NCBI GenBank assembly: GCA_964036045.1
Contig: OZ038378.1
Span: forward strand, 138,724,765-138,788,764
DNA: 64,000 nt
Origin: Eutreptiella sp. 'Long Island Sound 2002'
Taxonomy: Eukaryota; Euglenozoa; Euglenophyceae; Eutreptiales; Eutreptiaceae
Direction: 5' to 3'
Below are positions 45,191 through 54,514 of the stretch, piece after piece (positions within the stretch are counted from its first letter, which is position 1; each line of letters starts with the position of its first letter). The notes below the pieces were generated by a model. That model saw only the letters and a list, made by a program, of their open reading frames with translations. It did no database searches and had not been told where the DNA came from. A program made the position numbers and the translations under genes.

Positions 45191-47116
45191 TGGTTGTGTC
45201 TCTGTGCCGTCTGGCATTTGCAACCGGAACTCCGACGTGTTCATTGCGAACTTCACGTGTTTCATCAATAGGTTCCACCAAACTTCGCGCGGCCTGTACG
45301 GCAGAGCCATGAGAACCTTCACCCCTGGTGACTCCAACACTTTGTTGACCAACTGAGGTATGTGCTTGAACGGCGGGAAGACCCACCCCGGTGAAAGTAA
45401 AGTTAGATTCTGGGAGAAGACATCGATGGCGTAAGCCCCCGGCTGAGGACACGGACTGACGAACTTGCTGCACACCGCATTGGAACTCCTTGACATCCAA
45501 TCGATTTCCGGCTGAATCCAACTTTTGAACTCCTCCAGGATCCAAGTCAACACGTCCGACGGGAAGGTAGCCTCCGACGGTGTCCAACGAAGCCGAGACC
45601 AAATGTCCGCTGGATTCACCGAGGTGTGCACGTAAAACGGTTGAATCTCGATGCGATTGGCTTGTGAAAAATTCCACAGTTGGAGAATCAATGCGTTGAA
45701 CCGCGGCTTGCGACCTCCCCACTTGCGGAGATACCAGTAAAGGACCATTGAGTCGGTGAAAAATCGCAGCGTGGTGTCCCTCAGCGCATACGCTTGAATC
45801 GTCAGTAGGGCTCCCCTGAACTCTTTGACGTTTATGTGTTCCTCTCGATTCAGGAACCAACCGAACGCTGCTTGGGCATTCCCTTGAAGGACTCCGCCCC
45901 ACGCCAGATCCGACGCGTCCGAGTACATGTCCCTGACGTGACCCATGGAAACTACGAAGGTGCGTCCCTTCCACTGGTGTAACTCGTCCGCCAGATCCAT
46001 CAACTGACGTGACACGCGCTCCGGGAGCGCCACGTCTGCCTCCCAGCCAGCCTGGACTGCCACCGCCACGTGCACCGCCAGGGCGTCGCTGAGGAGTCGG
46101 ATATGGGGCATGGCGAACAACAAGGAACGGATTCTTCCAAGAACGGAGGCGCATCGCCTCACTGATGGTGTGTGACTGTGTGCCAGTCTGTTCACGTCCC
46201 GAAAAATTGCTTGTAGGCGCTTTGGAGGTACCGCGACGAATCCTTCCCTGAAGTTCAGCATAAAACCAAGCATTATAATTTCTTGAGACGGCTCCAAACA
46301 TGATTTTGGGACATTGACCAATATACCCAACCGATGCAAAAGTTGTACCAAAAAACGTGTGTGTTCCAGACATTCACGGTAAGTATTGCCAATGATGAGC
46401 CAATCGTCCAAGTAGACCCAAACGAGTGCTCCGCGTTCGCGCACGGCATTTAAAATTGGTTGCATGAGGCGTTGCCATTCCCGTGGTGCAACGTTTAATC
46501 CAAACGGCAACACGCACCACCTGTAAAATTCACCGTCGACGTAGACCCCCAAATAAGGTCGATCCCGCGGATGGATACCCATGTGAAAATAAGCACTTTT
46601 CAGGTCAATTTTGCAAGCATGCTGACCGGGTCTCAAGAACGGTAAAATGCCCCACAGAGTGACCAAACGAAAATAGGTGGTCTGTACAAACTGGTTCACG
46701 TTCTTCAGATTGGTGATAGGTCGACGGCCTCCCTCAGGATGTGCCTCGTCTGACGCTTTGTCCACTGCGAACATACTTGCACAACACTTAATGTCTTTGC
46801 GCTCGACGCGTTCCATGCAACCCTGTTGCACTGCATCCAACACGTGTTTTACCAATTCAGGGTCGGTTACCTCTGCGTGGGAAGAACGAGGACGGAAGTC
46901 GTCGGTTGGCCGATCCGGATCAAAACCGTCAACCCAATCAAGCTGCAGCCCATTGCGAATCACTGACGCCGCGTATGTGTCCTTCAACGTTTCCCATTCA
47001 TGCAATTGTGCACGACAGCGCAAATAGAGTGGCATGTGGGGATGGATCGGCGGTGGCACGCACACGGCTGGTGCCAATAAATCCTCTACAGTCAAGCTAC
47101 TGCTGTGGTCGTTCAT
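45083..47116 (-). CDS. DIRS-like reverse transcriptase-RNase H, 677 aa
   Basis: Intact 677-codon frame from ATG 47116. The N-terminal 100 residues form a linker; then RRPITNLKNVNQFV and FRLVTLWGILPFLRPGQH precede motif A KIDLKSAYFHMGIHP (about 46575-46620). LPFGLNVAPREWQRLMQPIL is motif B; VWVYLDDWLIIG (about 46395-46430) is the catalytic YLDD. RNase H begins near DMYSDASDLAWGGVLQ (about 45890-45935), with VKEFRGALLTIQAYAL, FFTDSMVLYWYL and NPADIWSRL as the following acidic boxes. All expected catalytic residues of both domains are present, unlike in the other retroelements here, so this ORF is the least decayed. The preceding gag ORF ends 127 bp upstream and the recombinase overlaps the 3' end by about 100 bp in a different frame, an arrangement seen in DIRS elements. 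Confidence 0.92.
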   Translation of the reverse strand: MNDHSSSLTVEDLLAPAVCVPPPIHPHMPLYLRCRAQLHEWETLKDTYAASVIRNGLQLDWVDGFDPDRPTDDFRPRSSHAEVTDPELVKHVLDAVQQGCMERVERKDIKCCASMFAVDKASDEAHPEGGRRPITNLKNVNQFVQTTYFRLVTLWGILPFLRPGQHACKIDLKSAYFHMGIHPRDRPYLGVYVDGEFYRWCVLPFGLNVAPREWQRLMQPILNAVRERGALVWVYLDDWLIIGNTYRECLEHTRFLVQLLHRLGILVNVPKSCLEPSQEIIMLGFMLNFREGFVAVPPKRLQAIFRDVNRLAHSHTPSVRRCASVLGRIRSLLFAMPHIRLLSDALAVHVAVAVQAGWEADVALPERVSRQLMDLADELHQWKGRTFVVSMGHVRDMYSDASDLAWGGVLQGNAQAAFGWFLNREEHINVKEFRGALLTIQAYALRDTTLRFFTDSMVLYWYLRKWGGRKPRFNALILQLWNFSQANRIEIQPFYVHTSVNPADIWSRLRWTPSEATFPSDVLTWILEEFKSWIQPEIDWMSRSSNAVCSKFVSPCPQPGAYAIDVFSQNLTLLSPGWVFPPFKHIPQLVNKVLESPGVKVLMALPYRPREVWWNLLMKHVKFAMNTSEFRLQMPDGTETQPRFVLTLAYVCVNTINCEELPTKRRRLSSMKSGRTP

Positions 47117-47243
47117 CTAACCTGTCGTTACGTGGCACAAATCTTTGGGTGAAACCCTTACCTTTGCCTTTGCCTCCTTTGCCAGATCTCCGTGGATCAA
47201 AACGACCTCGTGTTGAAAACGAACGGAAAGAACTACGATGCGA

Positions 47244-48082
47244 CTAAGGGGAGAAACGCGTGCCTCTCAGGTCTTTTTGTAATTTGTTGCGCGACTGAAG
47301 TAGTGACATGTCATCCTTCGAGAGTAACTCTGGTGCAATCGCAGGTTGTTCAAACCGTTTATCTACTGCCACTCGCCGGGAGCTTTGGATGCTGTAGTCC
47401 AACGCACCCAACATTGCAAACAAATGTTCACATAGTACCAATGAAACAGGTGCTTCCGGAGCTACCGTTGTGTCATCTTCGCGTGTTAAGACTACTCCCA
47501 GGACTCGCATGGCGTCTTTTACCTGTTGTTCCCAACGACGCTTCTCTGCGTCCGCTGGATGTTTGTGCGTTGGCGCGTTATTAACAGCTGCCCTATGGAA
47601 CTCGTCGAACACTGGAAGGTGCTTCAACATCTTTTTTCTGCGAAACTCGTCTTGCAAAACCTTTCGCTCTTCCAGGAGTGCAGACAAGCGTGAAGGAAGC
47701 GACAGAACCTCATCGCGCCACACGAACGTGGACTCCTTGTCCGACGCGGGGCCAGCGTGGTCCTTGGGACCGCTCAAAGTTTTGCATGCCAAGAAGACGT
47801 CTTCGCGATGCGACGACGTGCCTGTTCTGCCAATGTCGTCGCCCTTTAAGGTGAGTAAGGCATCACGAATCAAGGCCATCGTGTCTTTGACAGTGGCCAG
47901 TGTTTTCTTTCCTGTAAGTTTGGAATACAGTGACGCTGCCTGCCAAGACTGAGACCACTCATTGCGCCTTCCTTTGCCAACTGTGCTGCATGTTCCAACG
48001 ACTCAGAACTCAGGTTCCACGCCGAATCCGGCAGCTTCAGCACGAACTCGTGAAAATCCAGTGTCTCATTTTCTTCTGTCAT
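47244..48082 (-). pseudogene. Gag-like ORF of the DIRS-like element, one frame break
   Basis: ATG 48082 opens MTEENETLDFHEFVLKLPDS; this frame becomes nonsense after about residue 45 (near 47940), while the neighbouring frame continues with SKLTGKKTLATVKDTMALIR and stays open to 47244 (211 codons from an internal ATG at 47879). The protein is helical and charged (SRLSALLEERKVLQDEFRRK). No zinc knuckle is visible. Assignment as ORF1/gag rests on position upstream of RT-RNase H on the same strand. The single break near 47930-47950 may be a mutation or a sequencing error. Confidence 0.6.
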
Positions 48083-48284
48083 TTTGTTAAAATTTATATC
48101 CTTAAAACATTTTGGATTGCATCAGAAATCAAAGCTCTGGGTACAGCAAATCACTAGTTGAACAACTCAGTGAGCGCGTGACCGGTTTTAAGAGCATGGG
48201 AGGTTAATAGTGGTTGGAGCATGTAAGGAGTACTGATTTTCCAAATTTTTTATTATACTACGGTTTTCTCTGAGATCGTCGACG

Positions 48285-48350
48285 ACAGGTCGTAGCTTAG
48301 AGGAAAAACACAACTCTAAGGTTGGTAGAGTGTGGGTTCAAACCCCATGG
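48285..48350 (+). ncRNA. tRNA-like sequence (possible SINE head)
   Basis: TAGCTTAGAGG (48293-48303) matches a Pol III A box and GGTTCAAACCC (48335-48345) a B box, 42 bp apart as in tRNAs. TGGGTTCAAACCCCA forms a T arm with a normal 7-nt loop, and CAAC/GTTG around TCTAAG gives an anticodon-like arm with a 6-nt loop. No 7-bp acceptor stem is visible, so this is not a normal tRNA. With about 300 bp of unique sequence and A9 at 48654-48662 downstream it could be a tRNA-derived SINE, or simply a tRNA relic. Confidence 0.4.
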
Positions 48351-48670
48351 GGGGTATTTGAGGTCAAAAATTCATTTTGCATGTATAATACCATTTTTGT
48401 GTATATTTTGAGGGTGCCCGTTTCAATGAAAGGTGGCAAAGGGCACCAAAAGAGCAGAAAACAGAGAAAACAAACCGGTTTTAAGGAGTTGGCCCATATA
48501 TGGGGATTGTGTAGTGCTAGCTGAGCCAGCCCCAACAGCCTGTCCGTAGCCCACATGACTGACCCTGACCATATGGGATGAGGTTCCAAGTGTATGATGG
48601 GCTTACCCTTCCTCATATCGGACACGGACCTTTGGACATTGACCATGTGTTGCAAAAAAAAAGGGGGGGT
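48351..48670 (+). other. Non-coding tail ending in A9G7
   Basis: No gene. GGTGCCC near 48413 pairs with GGGCACC near 48437. The stretch ends in nine A and seven G directly before the second 14-bp word. It may be a SINE body and tail, or the LINE 3' end. Confidence 0.4.
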
Positions 48671-51600
48671 GTTTTATTGTGTTTTAGGGCCATTTACCAA
48701 AATGACCCAGATTGGTAAGTGGCCCAAAAACGAACTAAAAGTTTTCCAAATTGGGGCTGAGGCCTCTTGAGATGCAATTGGGCCGACCGTTAGGGATGTA
48801 GTGATTCCGGCAGGGTTTTATTGCGTTTTAGGGCCACTTACCAAAATGACCCAAATTGGTAAGTGGCCCGAAAACGCAATAAAGGTTTTCCAAATGGGGG
48901 GTGGGGCCTCTTGAGATGCAATTGAGCCGGCCGTTAGGGATGTAGGGGTTCTGACAAGGTTTTATTGCGTTTTAGGGCCACTTACCAAAATAACCCAAAT
49001 TGGTAAGTGGCCCAGAAATGCAATAAAGTTTCCCAAAGGGGGGATGGGGCCTCTTGAGATGCAATTGAGCCGGCCATTGGGGATGTAGTTTGTTCCGGCG
49101 TTTTATTGCGTTTCAGGGGCACTCACCGAAATGACCCAAATTGGTAAGTGGCCCAAAAACGCAATAAACGTGTTCCAAATGGGGGCTGGGGCCTCTTGAG
49201 ATGCTATTGGGCCGACCGTTAGGGATGTGCGGGTTCCGACAAGGTTTGATTGCTTTCTAAGGCCACTTACCAAAATGACCCAAATTGGTAAGTGCCCTAA
49301 AAACGCAATAAAAGTTTTCCAAATGGGTGGTGGGGCCTCTTGAGATGCAATTGGGCCGACCGTTAGGGATGTAGGGGTTCCGACAAGGCTTTATTGCGTT
49401 TTAGGGCCACTTACCGAAATGACCCAAATTGGTAAGTGGCCCAAAAATGCAATAAAGTTTTCCAAATGGGTGGGGCCTCTTGACATGCAATTGGGCGGAC
49501 CCTTAGGGATGTAGGGGTTCCGGCAAGGTTTTATTGCGTTTTAGGGCCACTTACCAAAATGACCCAAATTGGTGCCTGGCCCAAAAAGCAACAAAAGTTT
49601 TCCAAAAGAGGGCTGGGGCCTCTTGAGATGCAACTGGGTCGACCGTTAGGGATGTAGGGGTTCCGACAAGGTCTTATTGCACTTTAGGGCCACTTACGAA
49701 AATGACTCAAATTGGTAAGTGGCCCAAAAACGCAATAAAAGTGTTCCAAATGGGGGGTGGGGCCTCTTGAGGTGCTATTGGGCCGACCGTTGCCCGAAAG
49801 CGCAACAAAAGGTTTTCAAATGGGGGATGGGGTTCTTGAGATGCTATTGGGCTGACCGTTAGGAATGTAGTGGTTCCCGCCAGGTTTTATTGTGTTTTAG
49901 AGCAACTTACCAAAATGACCCAAATTGGTAAGTGGCCCGAAAACGCAATAAAAATTTTTCCAACGGGGGGATGGGGCCTCTTGAGATGCAATTGAGCCGG
50001 CCGTTAGGGATGTAGTGGTTCCGGCAAGGTTTTATTGCGTTTCAGGGCCACTTACCAAAATGACCCAAATTGGTAAGTGGCCGGAAAACGCAATAAAAGT
50101 TTTGCAAATGGGGGCTGGGGCCTCTTGAGATTTTATTGGACCGACCATTCGGGATGTAGCGGTTCCGACAATGTTTTATTGTGTTTTAGGGCAACTTACC
50201 AAAATGACCCAGATTGGTAAGTGGCCCATAAACGCAATAAGGTTTCCCAAAGTGGGGATGGGGCCTCTTGAGATGCAATTGGGCCAGGCGTTATTGATGT
50301 GGTGGTTCCGGCAAGGTTTTATTGCGTTTTAGAGCCACTTACTAAAATGACCCAAATTGGTAAGTGGCCCAAAAACGCAATAAAAGGTTTCCAAATGGGG
50401 GGTGGGGCCTCCTGAGATGCAATTGGGCAGACCGTTAGGGATGTAGGGGTTCCAGCAAGGGTTTATTGCGTTTTGGGGCCACTTACCAAAGGTGACCCAA
50501 ATTGGTAATTGGCCCAAAAATGACAATAAGATTTCCAAAAGAAGGGATGGGGCCTCTTGCGATGCAATTGGGCCAGCCGCTGGGGATGTGGTGGTTCCGG
50601 CAAGGTTTTATTGCGTTTTAGGGCCACTTACCAAAATACCCCAAATTGGTAAGTGGCCCAAAAACGGAATAAAAGGTTTCCAAAGGCGGGGCGGGTCCTC
50701 TTGAGATGCAATTGGGCTGACCGTTAGGGATGTAGGGGTTCCAGCAAGGTTTTATTGCGTTTTAGGCCCACTTAACAAAATGACCCAAATCGGTCAGTGG
50801 CCCAAAAACACAATAAAAGATTCCCAAAGGGGGGGTGGGGTCTCTTGAGATGCAATTGAGCCAGCCGTTAGGGATGTAGGGGTTCCGGCAAGGTTTTATA
50901 GCGTTTTAGGGCCACTTACCAAAATGACCCAAATTGGGAAGTGCCCCGAAAACGCAATAAAAATTTCCCGAAGGGGGGGTCAGGCCTATTGTGATGCGAT
51001 TGGCCCAGCCGTTAGGGATGTAGTGGTTCCGGCAAGGTTTTATTGCGTTTTAGGGCCACTTACGAAAATGACCCAAATTGGTAAGTGGCCCAAAAACGCA
51101 AGAATTTTTTTCCAAAAGGGGGGCGGGGCCTCTTGCGATGCAATTGGCCCGGCCTTAGGGATGTAGTGGCTCCAGCAGAGTTTTATTGTGTTTTAGGGCC
51201 AGCTACCAAAATGACGCAAATTGGTGAGCGGCCCAAACCTGCAAAAAAAAGATTTCCAAAGGGGGGATGGGGCCTCTTGAGATGCAATTGGGCCGACCTT
51301 TAGGCATGTAGGGGTTCCGGCCAGGTTTTATTGTGTTTTAGGGCAACTTACCAAAACGACCCAAATTGGTACGTGGCCCAAAAATGCAATAAAGTTTCCC
51401 AAAGGGGGGATGGGGCCTCTTGAGATGCAACTGAGCCGGCCGTTAGGGATGTAGGGGTTCCGGCAAGGTTTTATTGCGTTTTCGGGGCACTTACCAAAAT
51501 GACCCAAATTGTTAAGTGGCCCTAAAATGCAACAAAAGGTTTCCAAAAGACGGCTGGGGCCTCTTGAGATGCAACTGGGCTGACCGTTAGGGATGTCGTG

Positions 51601-52190
51601 GTTCCAGCAAGGTTTTAATGCGTTTTAGGGCCACTTACCAAAATGACCCAAATTGGTAAGTGGCCCAAAAACGCAAGATTATTTTTTCAAATGGGGGGTG
51701 GGGCCTCTTGAGATGCAATTGGGCCGACTGTTAGGGATGTGGGGGTTCCAGCAAGGTTTTATTGCATTTTAAGGCCACCTACCAAAATGATTGAAACTGG
51801 TAAGTGGCCCAAAAACGCAATAAGGTTTCCCAAAGGAGGGGTGGGGCCTCCTGAGATTTTGTTGGGCCGGCCGTTGGGGATGTAGAGGTTGCAGCAAGGT
51901 TTTTTTCTGTTTTAGGGCCACTTACCAAGATGACCCAAATTCCCAGGGGGCCCAAAACCACAATAAAACTTCCCCAAAGGCAGGGTGGCGATTCTTGAGC
52001 TACAATTGGGCCGACCTTTAGGGATGTAGTGGTTCCGGCAAGGTTTTATTGCGTTTTAGGGCAACTTACCAAAATGACCCAAATTGGTAAGTGGCCCAAA
52101 AACGCAATAAAAGTTTTCCAAAGGGGGGCTGGGGCCTCTTGAGATGGGGATGTAGCGGTTGCATCAAGGTTTTATTGCGCTTTAGGGCCC
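48671..52190 (+). repeat. Satellite block D, about 25 monomers
   Basis: Forward-oriented monomers of the same family, often with AAATGGGGGGTGGGG spacers. One deletion joins two spacers at about 49790 (CCGACCGTTGCCCGAAAGC). The block ends within a left hairpin arm (TTTTATTGCGCTTTAGGGCC) at about 52189. Confidence 0.93.
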
Positions 52191-52302
52191 CTAATTCGAG
52201 TTATGGTGTAACGCATACGGGCTCATTCTTTCTACAAATCTCATAATTTTACCCCGAAGAACTCTTCTCATCAACAAAATAGTGAAACGATCAATGACCC
52301 AG
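52191..52302. other. Short spacer after the satellite
   Basis: Unique AT-rich sequence; nothing recognised. Confidence 0.4.
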
Positions 52303-52779
52303 CTAGTGCTCTTTGTAATCATTGAAACCATTTTTTAGACCCATAATTGCCAAAATCTCCTTGTTGTACTTGACTATGTTGACCATTTTGTTCTTCACCC
52401 ACCACGGACTCATGGTTTTTTTATGGGTAGGGAGTTGTTCCAAAACAAGTCCAATCACCAAGATCCATTCCATGATATCGTAAGTCACGATTGCATGGAG
52501 GACATTCTCACCACACCCAATCAAGGCGAAGGCACCAATACACAATTGGATGAAGGTCACCAAAGGGAAGTGGTTCAACTCGTTCCGCATCACGTGGGTG
52601 CTCTTTCCAAGCGTCATAGTCAATATGGACAAGAGGGCGAACGGCGCATAAAGGATAGGGATGAATCCCACGCTCCTCCGTGTCCTAGTGGCTGGGTCGG
52701 TGGCGGACTGAGCCCAGCCGCCTCCCCAACCACTATCATCGTTCAACGGCCCTCTATCATGGGTTTTGGACATCGTCAT
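52303..52779 (-). CDS. Small predicted multi-pass membrane protein, 158 aa
   Basis: Open frame of 158 codons from ATG 52779. Three hydrophobic stretches could span a membrane: about residues 37-57 (SVGFIPILYAPFALLSILTM), 71-89 (FPLVTFIQLCIGAFALIG) and 101-116 (DIMEWILVIGLVLEQL). The N-terminus is hydrophilic and the C-terminus charged (KNKMVNIVKYNKEILAIMG). Codon use and composition differ from the flanking satellite and minisatellite, and no repeat overlaps it, so it may be a genuine gene or a gene fragment. I do not recognise the family. It could be one exon of a larger protein; no start-context or splice evidence decides. Confidence 0.45.
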   Translation of the reverse strand: MTMSKTHDRGPLNDDSGWGGGWAQSATDPATRTRRSVGFIPILYAPFALLSILTMTLGKSTHVMRNELNHFPLVTFIQLCIGAFALIGCGENVLHAIVTYDIMEWILVIGLVLEQLPTHKKTMSPWWVKNKMVNIVKYNKEILAIMGLKNGFNDYKEH

Positions 52780-53071
52780 GCCAAGTCAAACCCTGTGCAC
52801 AGAACAATATAGACTGCATACAATAAAGCTTAATCTCCCAATTCACAATATATCATGGCCAATATCGAACACAAATGGAAAGCAACAAATGGCTTCTTCG
52901 AATTGTAGTCCTCGTCAGAAAAACTGGAGATGCGGCGGGAATTGGACGACTGGAGAGTCGCCGGCACGCCAGGATTGTGTATAAAATCTCATGTCTGATG
53001 TCTGATAAGGGATGTTGTGTGTGCGGTCTGTCCAAGAAGATGTCTGATATTCTTATCTACTGGAGGTGGGT
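52780..53071. other. No gene recognised
   Basis: Unique sequence upstream of the membrane-protein ORF. Short open frames only. This is where a promoter for the ORF would lie, but I see no distinctive element. Confidence 0.35.
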
Positions 53072-54514
53072 CTAGGGGTCTAATGCCCAGAGGAAATTGG
53101 GAGAAACTATGCCTAAATCTAAATCAACCCGCCCTCCCAAAATGAAAAAAACAAAAAGGGAGGACACAATTGAAAAATCATTGGGGAGCCACCTTGGACA
53201 ATCAGAAACATGGCAGTACAAAAGTAAAGAAGACTTTGAACACCAAAATGGGAAAAAGGGGAAAATGTGTGAGCAAGGAAAGTGGCAAACAAAAAGGTGC
53301 CCATAGGCCCCCAAGGGCCCCCATCGGCCCCCAAAGGTGCCCATAGGTCCCCAAAGGTGCCAATAGGTCCCCATGGGCCCCCATAGGCCCCCATAGGCCC
53401 CCAAAGGTGCCCATGGGTCCTCAGAGGTGCCCATAGGTCCCCATAGGTCCCCCCAGATGCCAATGAGTCCCAAATCGGCCCCCATAGGTCCCCATAGGTC
53501 CCCAAAGGTGCCCAAAGGTCCCCGTAGGTCCCCACAATCCCCCATAGGCCTCCACAAGCCCCCAAAGTTCCCCATAGGTCCCCATAGACTCCGATAGGCC
53601 CCAAAAGGCCCCCATAGACCCCCAAAGGTGCCCATAGGCCCCCATAGGCCCCAAAAAGTCCCCATAGACCCCCAAGGGTCCCCATAGGCCCACATAGGCC
53701 CCCAGAGGCCCCCAAAGGTCCCCCTAGATGCCGATGAGTCGCCCATCGGCCCCCATCCCCATACGTGCCCATAGGTCCCCATCCCCATAGGTGCCCATAG
53801 GTCCCCAAAGGTGCCCAAAGGTCCCCATAGGTCCCCGTAGACCCCCATAGACCCCCATTGGCCCCCATAGGTCCCCATAGGTCCCCATAGACCCCCATAG
53901 GTCCCATAGGTCCCCATAAACCCCCATAGGCCCCCAAAGGTGCCCAAACGTCCCCATAGGTCCCCAAAAGTCCCCAGACACCCCCAAAGGTGCCCAAAGA
54001 TGCCCATAAATCCCCAAAGGTGCCAATAGGCCCCCGTAGGCCCCCATAGGCCCTCATAGGCCCCCATAGGCGCCCATAGGCACCCAAAGGTCCCCATAGG
54101 TCCCCAATGGTGCCAATAGGCCCCCATCGGTCCCCATAGACCCTCATAGGCCCCCATAGGCCCCCAAACTTGCCCATAGGCCCCCATAGGCCCCAAAAGG
54201 TCCCCATAGACTCTCAAAGGTCCCCATAGGCCTCCATAGGCCGCCACAGGCCCCCATAGGCCCCCATAGGTCCCCCTTAGATGCCGATGAGTCCCCATCG
54301 GCCCCCATCCCCATAAGTCCCCATAGGTCCCCAAAGGTGCCCATAGGTCCCCAAAGGTGCCCAAAGGTCCCCATAGGTCCCCAAAGGTCCTCGTAGACCC
54401 CCATGGGCCCCCATATGCCCCCAAAGGTCCCCATAGGTCCCCATAGACCCCCATAGGTCCCCATCGACCCCCATGGACCCCCATAGGTCCCCAAAGACCC
54501 CCATAGGTCCCCAA
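53072..54514 (-). CDS. Open frame of Trp/Gly/Met/Tyr-rich repeats (translation of the minisatellite)
   Basis: A 480-codon minus frame whose first 400 residues are variations of the decapeptide PMGAYGGLWG and whose last 75 residues come from unique sequence (for example HIFPFFPFWCSKSSLLLYCH). The other two minus frames are open over long stretches too (54207-53119 and 54873-54277), because the 10-bp unit is read identically in all three. Openness is therefore a property of the repeat and not evidence of selection. If translated, the product would be an aromatic low-complexity protein with Trp or Tyr about every five residues. No start context or codon pattern distinguishes it from non-coding repeat. 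Confidence 0.2.
   Translation of the reverse strand: MGTYGGLWGPMGVHGGRWGPMGVYGDLWGPLGAYGGPWGSTRTFGDLWGPLGTFGDLWAPLGTYGDLWGWGPMGTHRHLRGTYGGLWGPVAAYGGLWGPLRVYGDLLGPMGAYGQVWGPMGAYEGLWGPMGAYWHHWGPMGTFGCLWAPMGAYEGLWGPTGAYWHLWGFMGIFGHLWGCLGTFGDLWGRLGTFGGLWGFMGTYGTYGGLWGPMGTYGGQWGSMGVYGDLWGPLGTFGDLWAPMGMGTYGHVWGWGPMGDSSASRGTFGGLWGPMWAYGDPWGSMGTFWGLWGPMGTFGGLWGPFGAYRSLWGPMGNFGGLWRPMGDCGDLRGPLGTFGDLWGPMGADLGLIGIWGDLWGPMGTSEDPWAPLGAYGGLWGPMGTYWHLWGPMGTFGGRWGPLGAYGHLFVCHFPCSHIFPFFPFWCSKSSLLLYCHVSDCPRWLPNDFSIVSSLFVFFILGGRVDLDLGIVSPNFLWALDP

Larger units (their letters stand above)
44366..48082 (-). mobile_element. DIRS/Ngaro-like retroelement, truncated in the recombinase
   Basis: Order on the minus strand is gag-like ORF (48082-47244), RT-RNase H ORF (47116-45083), then a tyrosine recombinase overlapping in another frame (about 45190-44366). 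RT plus tyrosine recombinase and no integrase defines the DIRS order. I see no methyltransferase domain. The recombinase ends right after the HSTR box, so the catalytic Tyr and the 3' terminal repeats are missing and sequence joins the LINE 3' region. Confidence 0.85.
32071..48670 (+). mobile_element. Composite nest: LINE interrupted by a foldback element and a DIRS-like fragment
   Basis: The satellite is interrupted for 16.6 kb, and the flanking 14-bp words are identical, as in a LINE target-site duplication. The plus-strand LINE reading order is a short ORF at 32253, ORF1 pieces (37.1-39.4 kb) and ORF2 (39.3-43.8 kb). A 4.27-kb foldback element sits at 32617-36890, and a minus-strand DIRS/Ngaro-like element fills 44.37-48.1 kb. 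The last bases before the second 14-bp word are A9G7T, compatible with an A-rich tail. The view that everything entered as one LINE with later nested insertions is inference. The DIRS fragment lacks its catalytic Tyr end, which a simple nested insertion does not explain. Confidence 0.5.

Noticed and set aside
44133-46373. 746-codon minus ORF taken as a single protein
   Set aside because: Its first half overlaps the RT-RNase H ORF in another frame and is meaningless; its last 80 codons pass beyond the HSTR break into unrelated sequence. Only about 45190-44366 is real recombinase.
48285-48350. A functional tRNA gene
   Set aside because: A and B boxes and T arm are present, but no acceptor stem pairs and the anticodon loop has the wrong size.
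6668-52000. Dozens of 60-120 codon ORFs reading MTQIGKWPKNAIK... and LGHFGKWPQNAIK... on both strands
   Set aside because: They are translations of the satellite arms and spacer. The same peptide appears on both strands because the arms are reverse complements; no selection for coding is implied.
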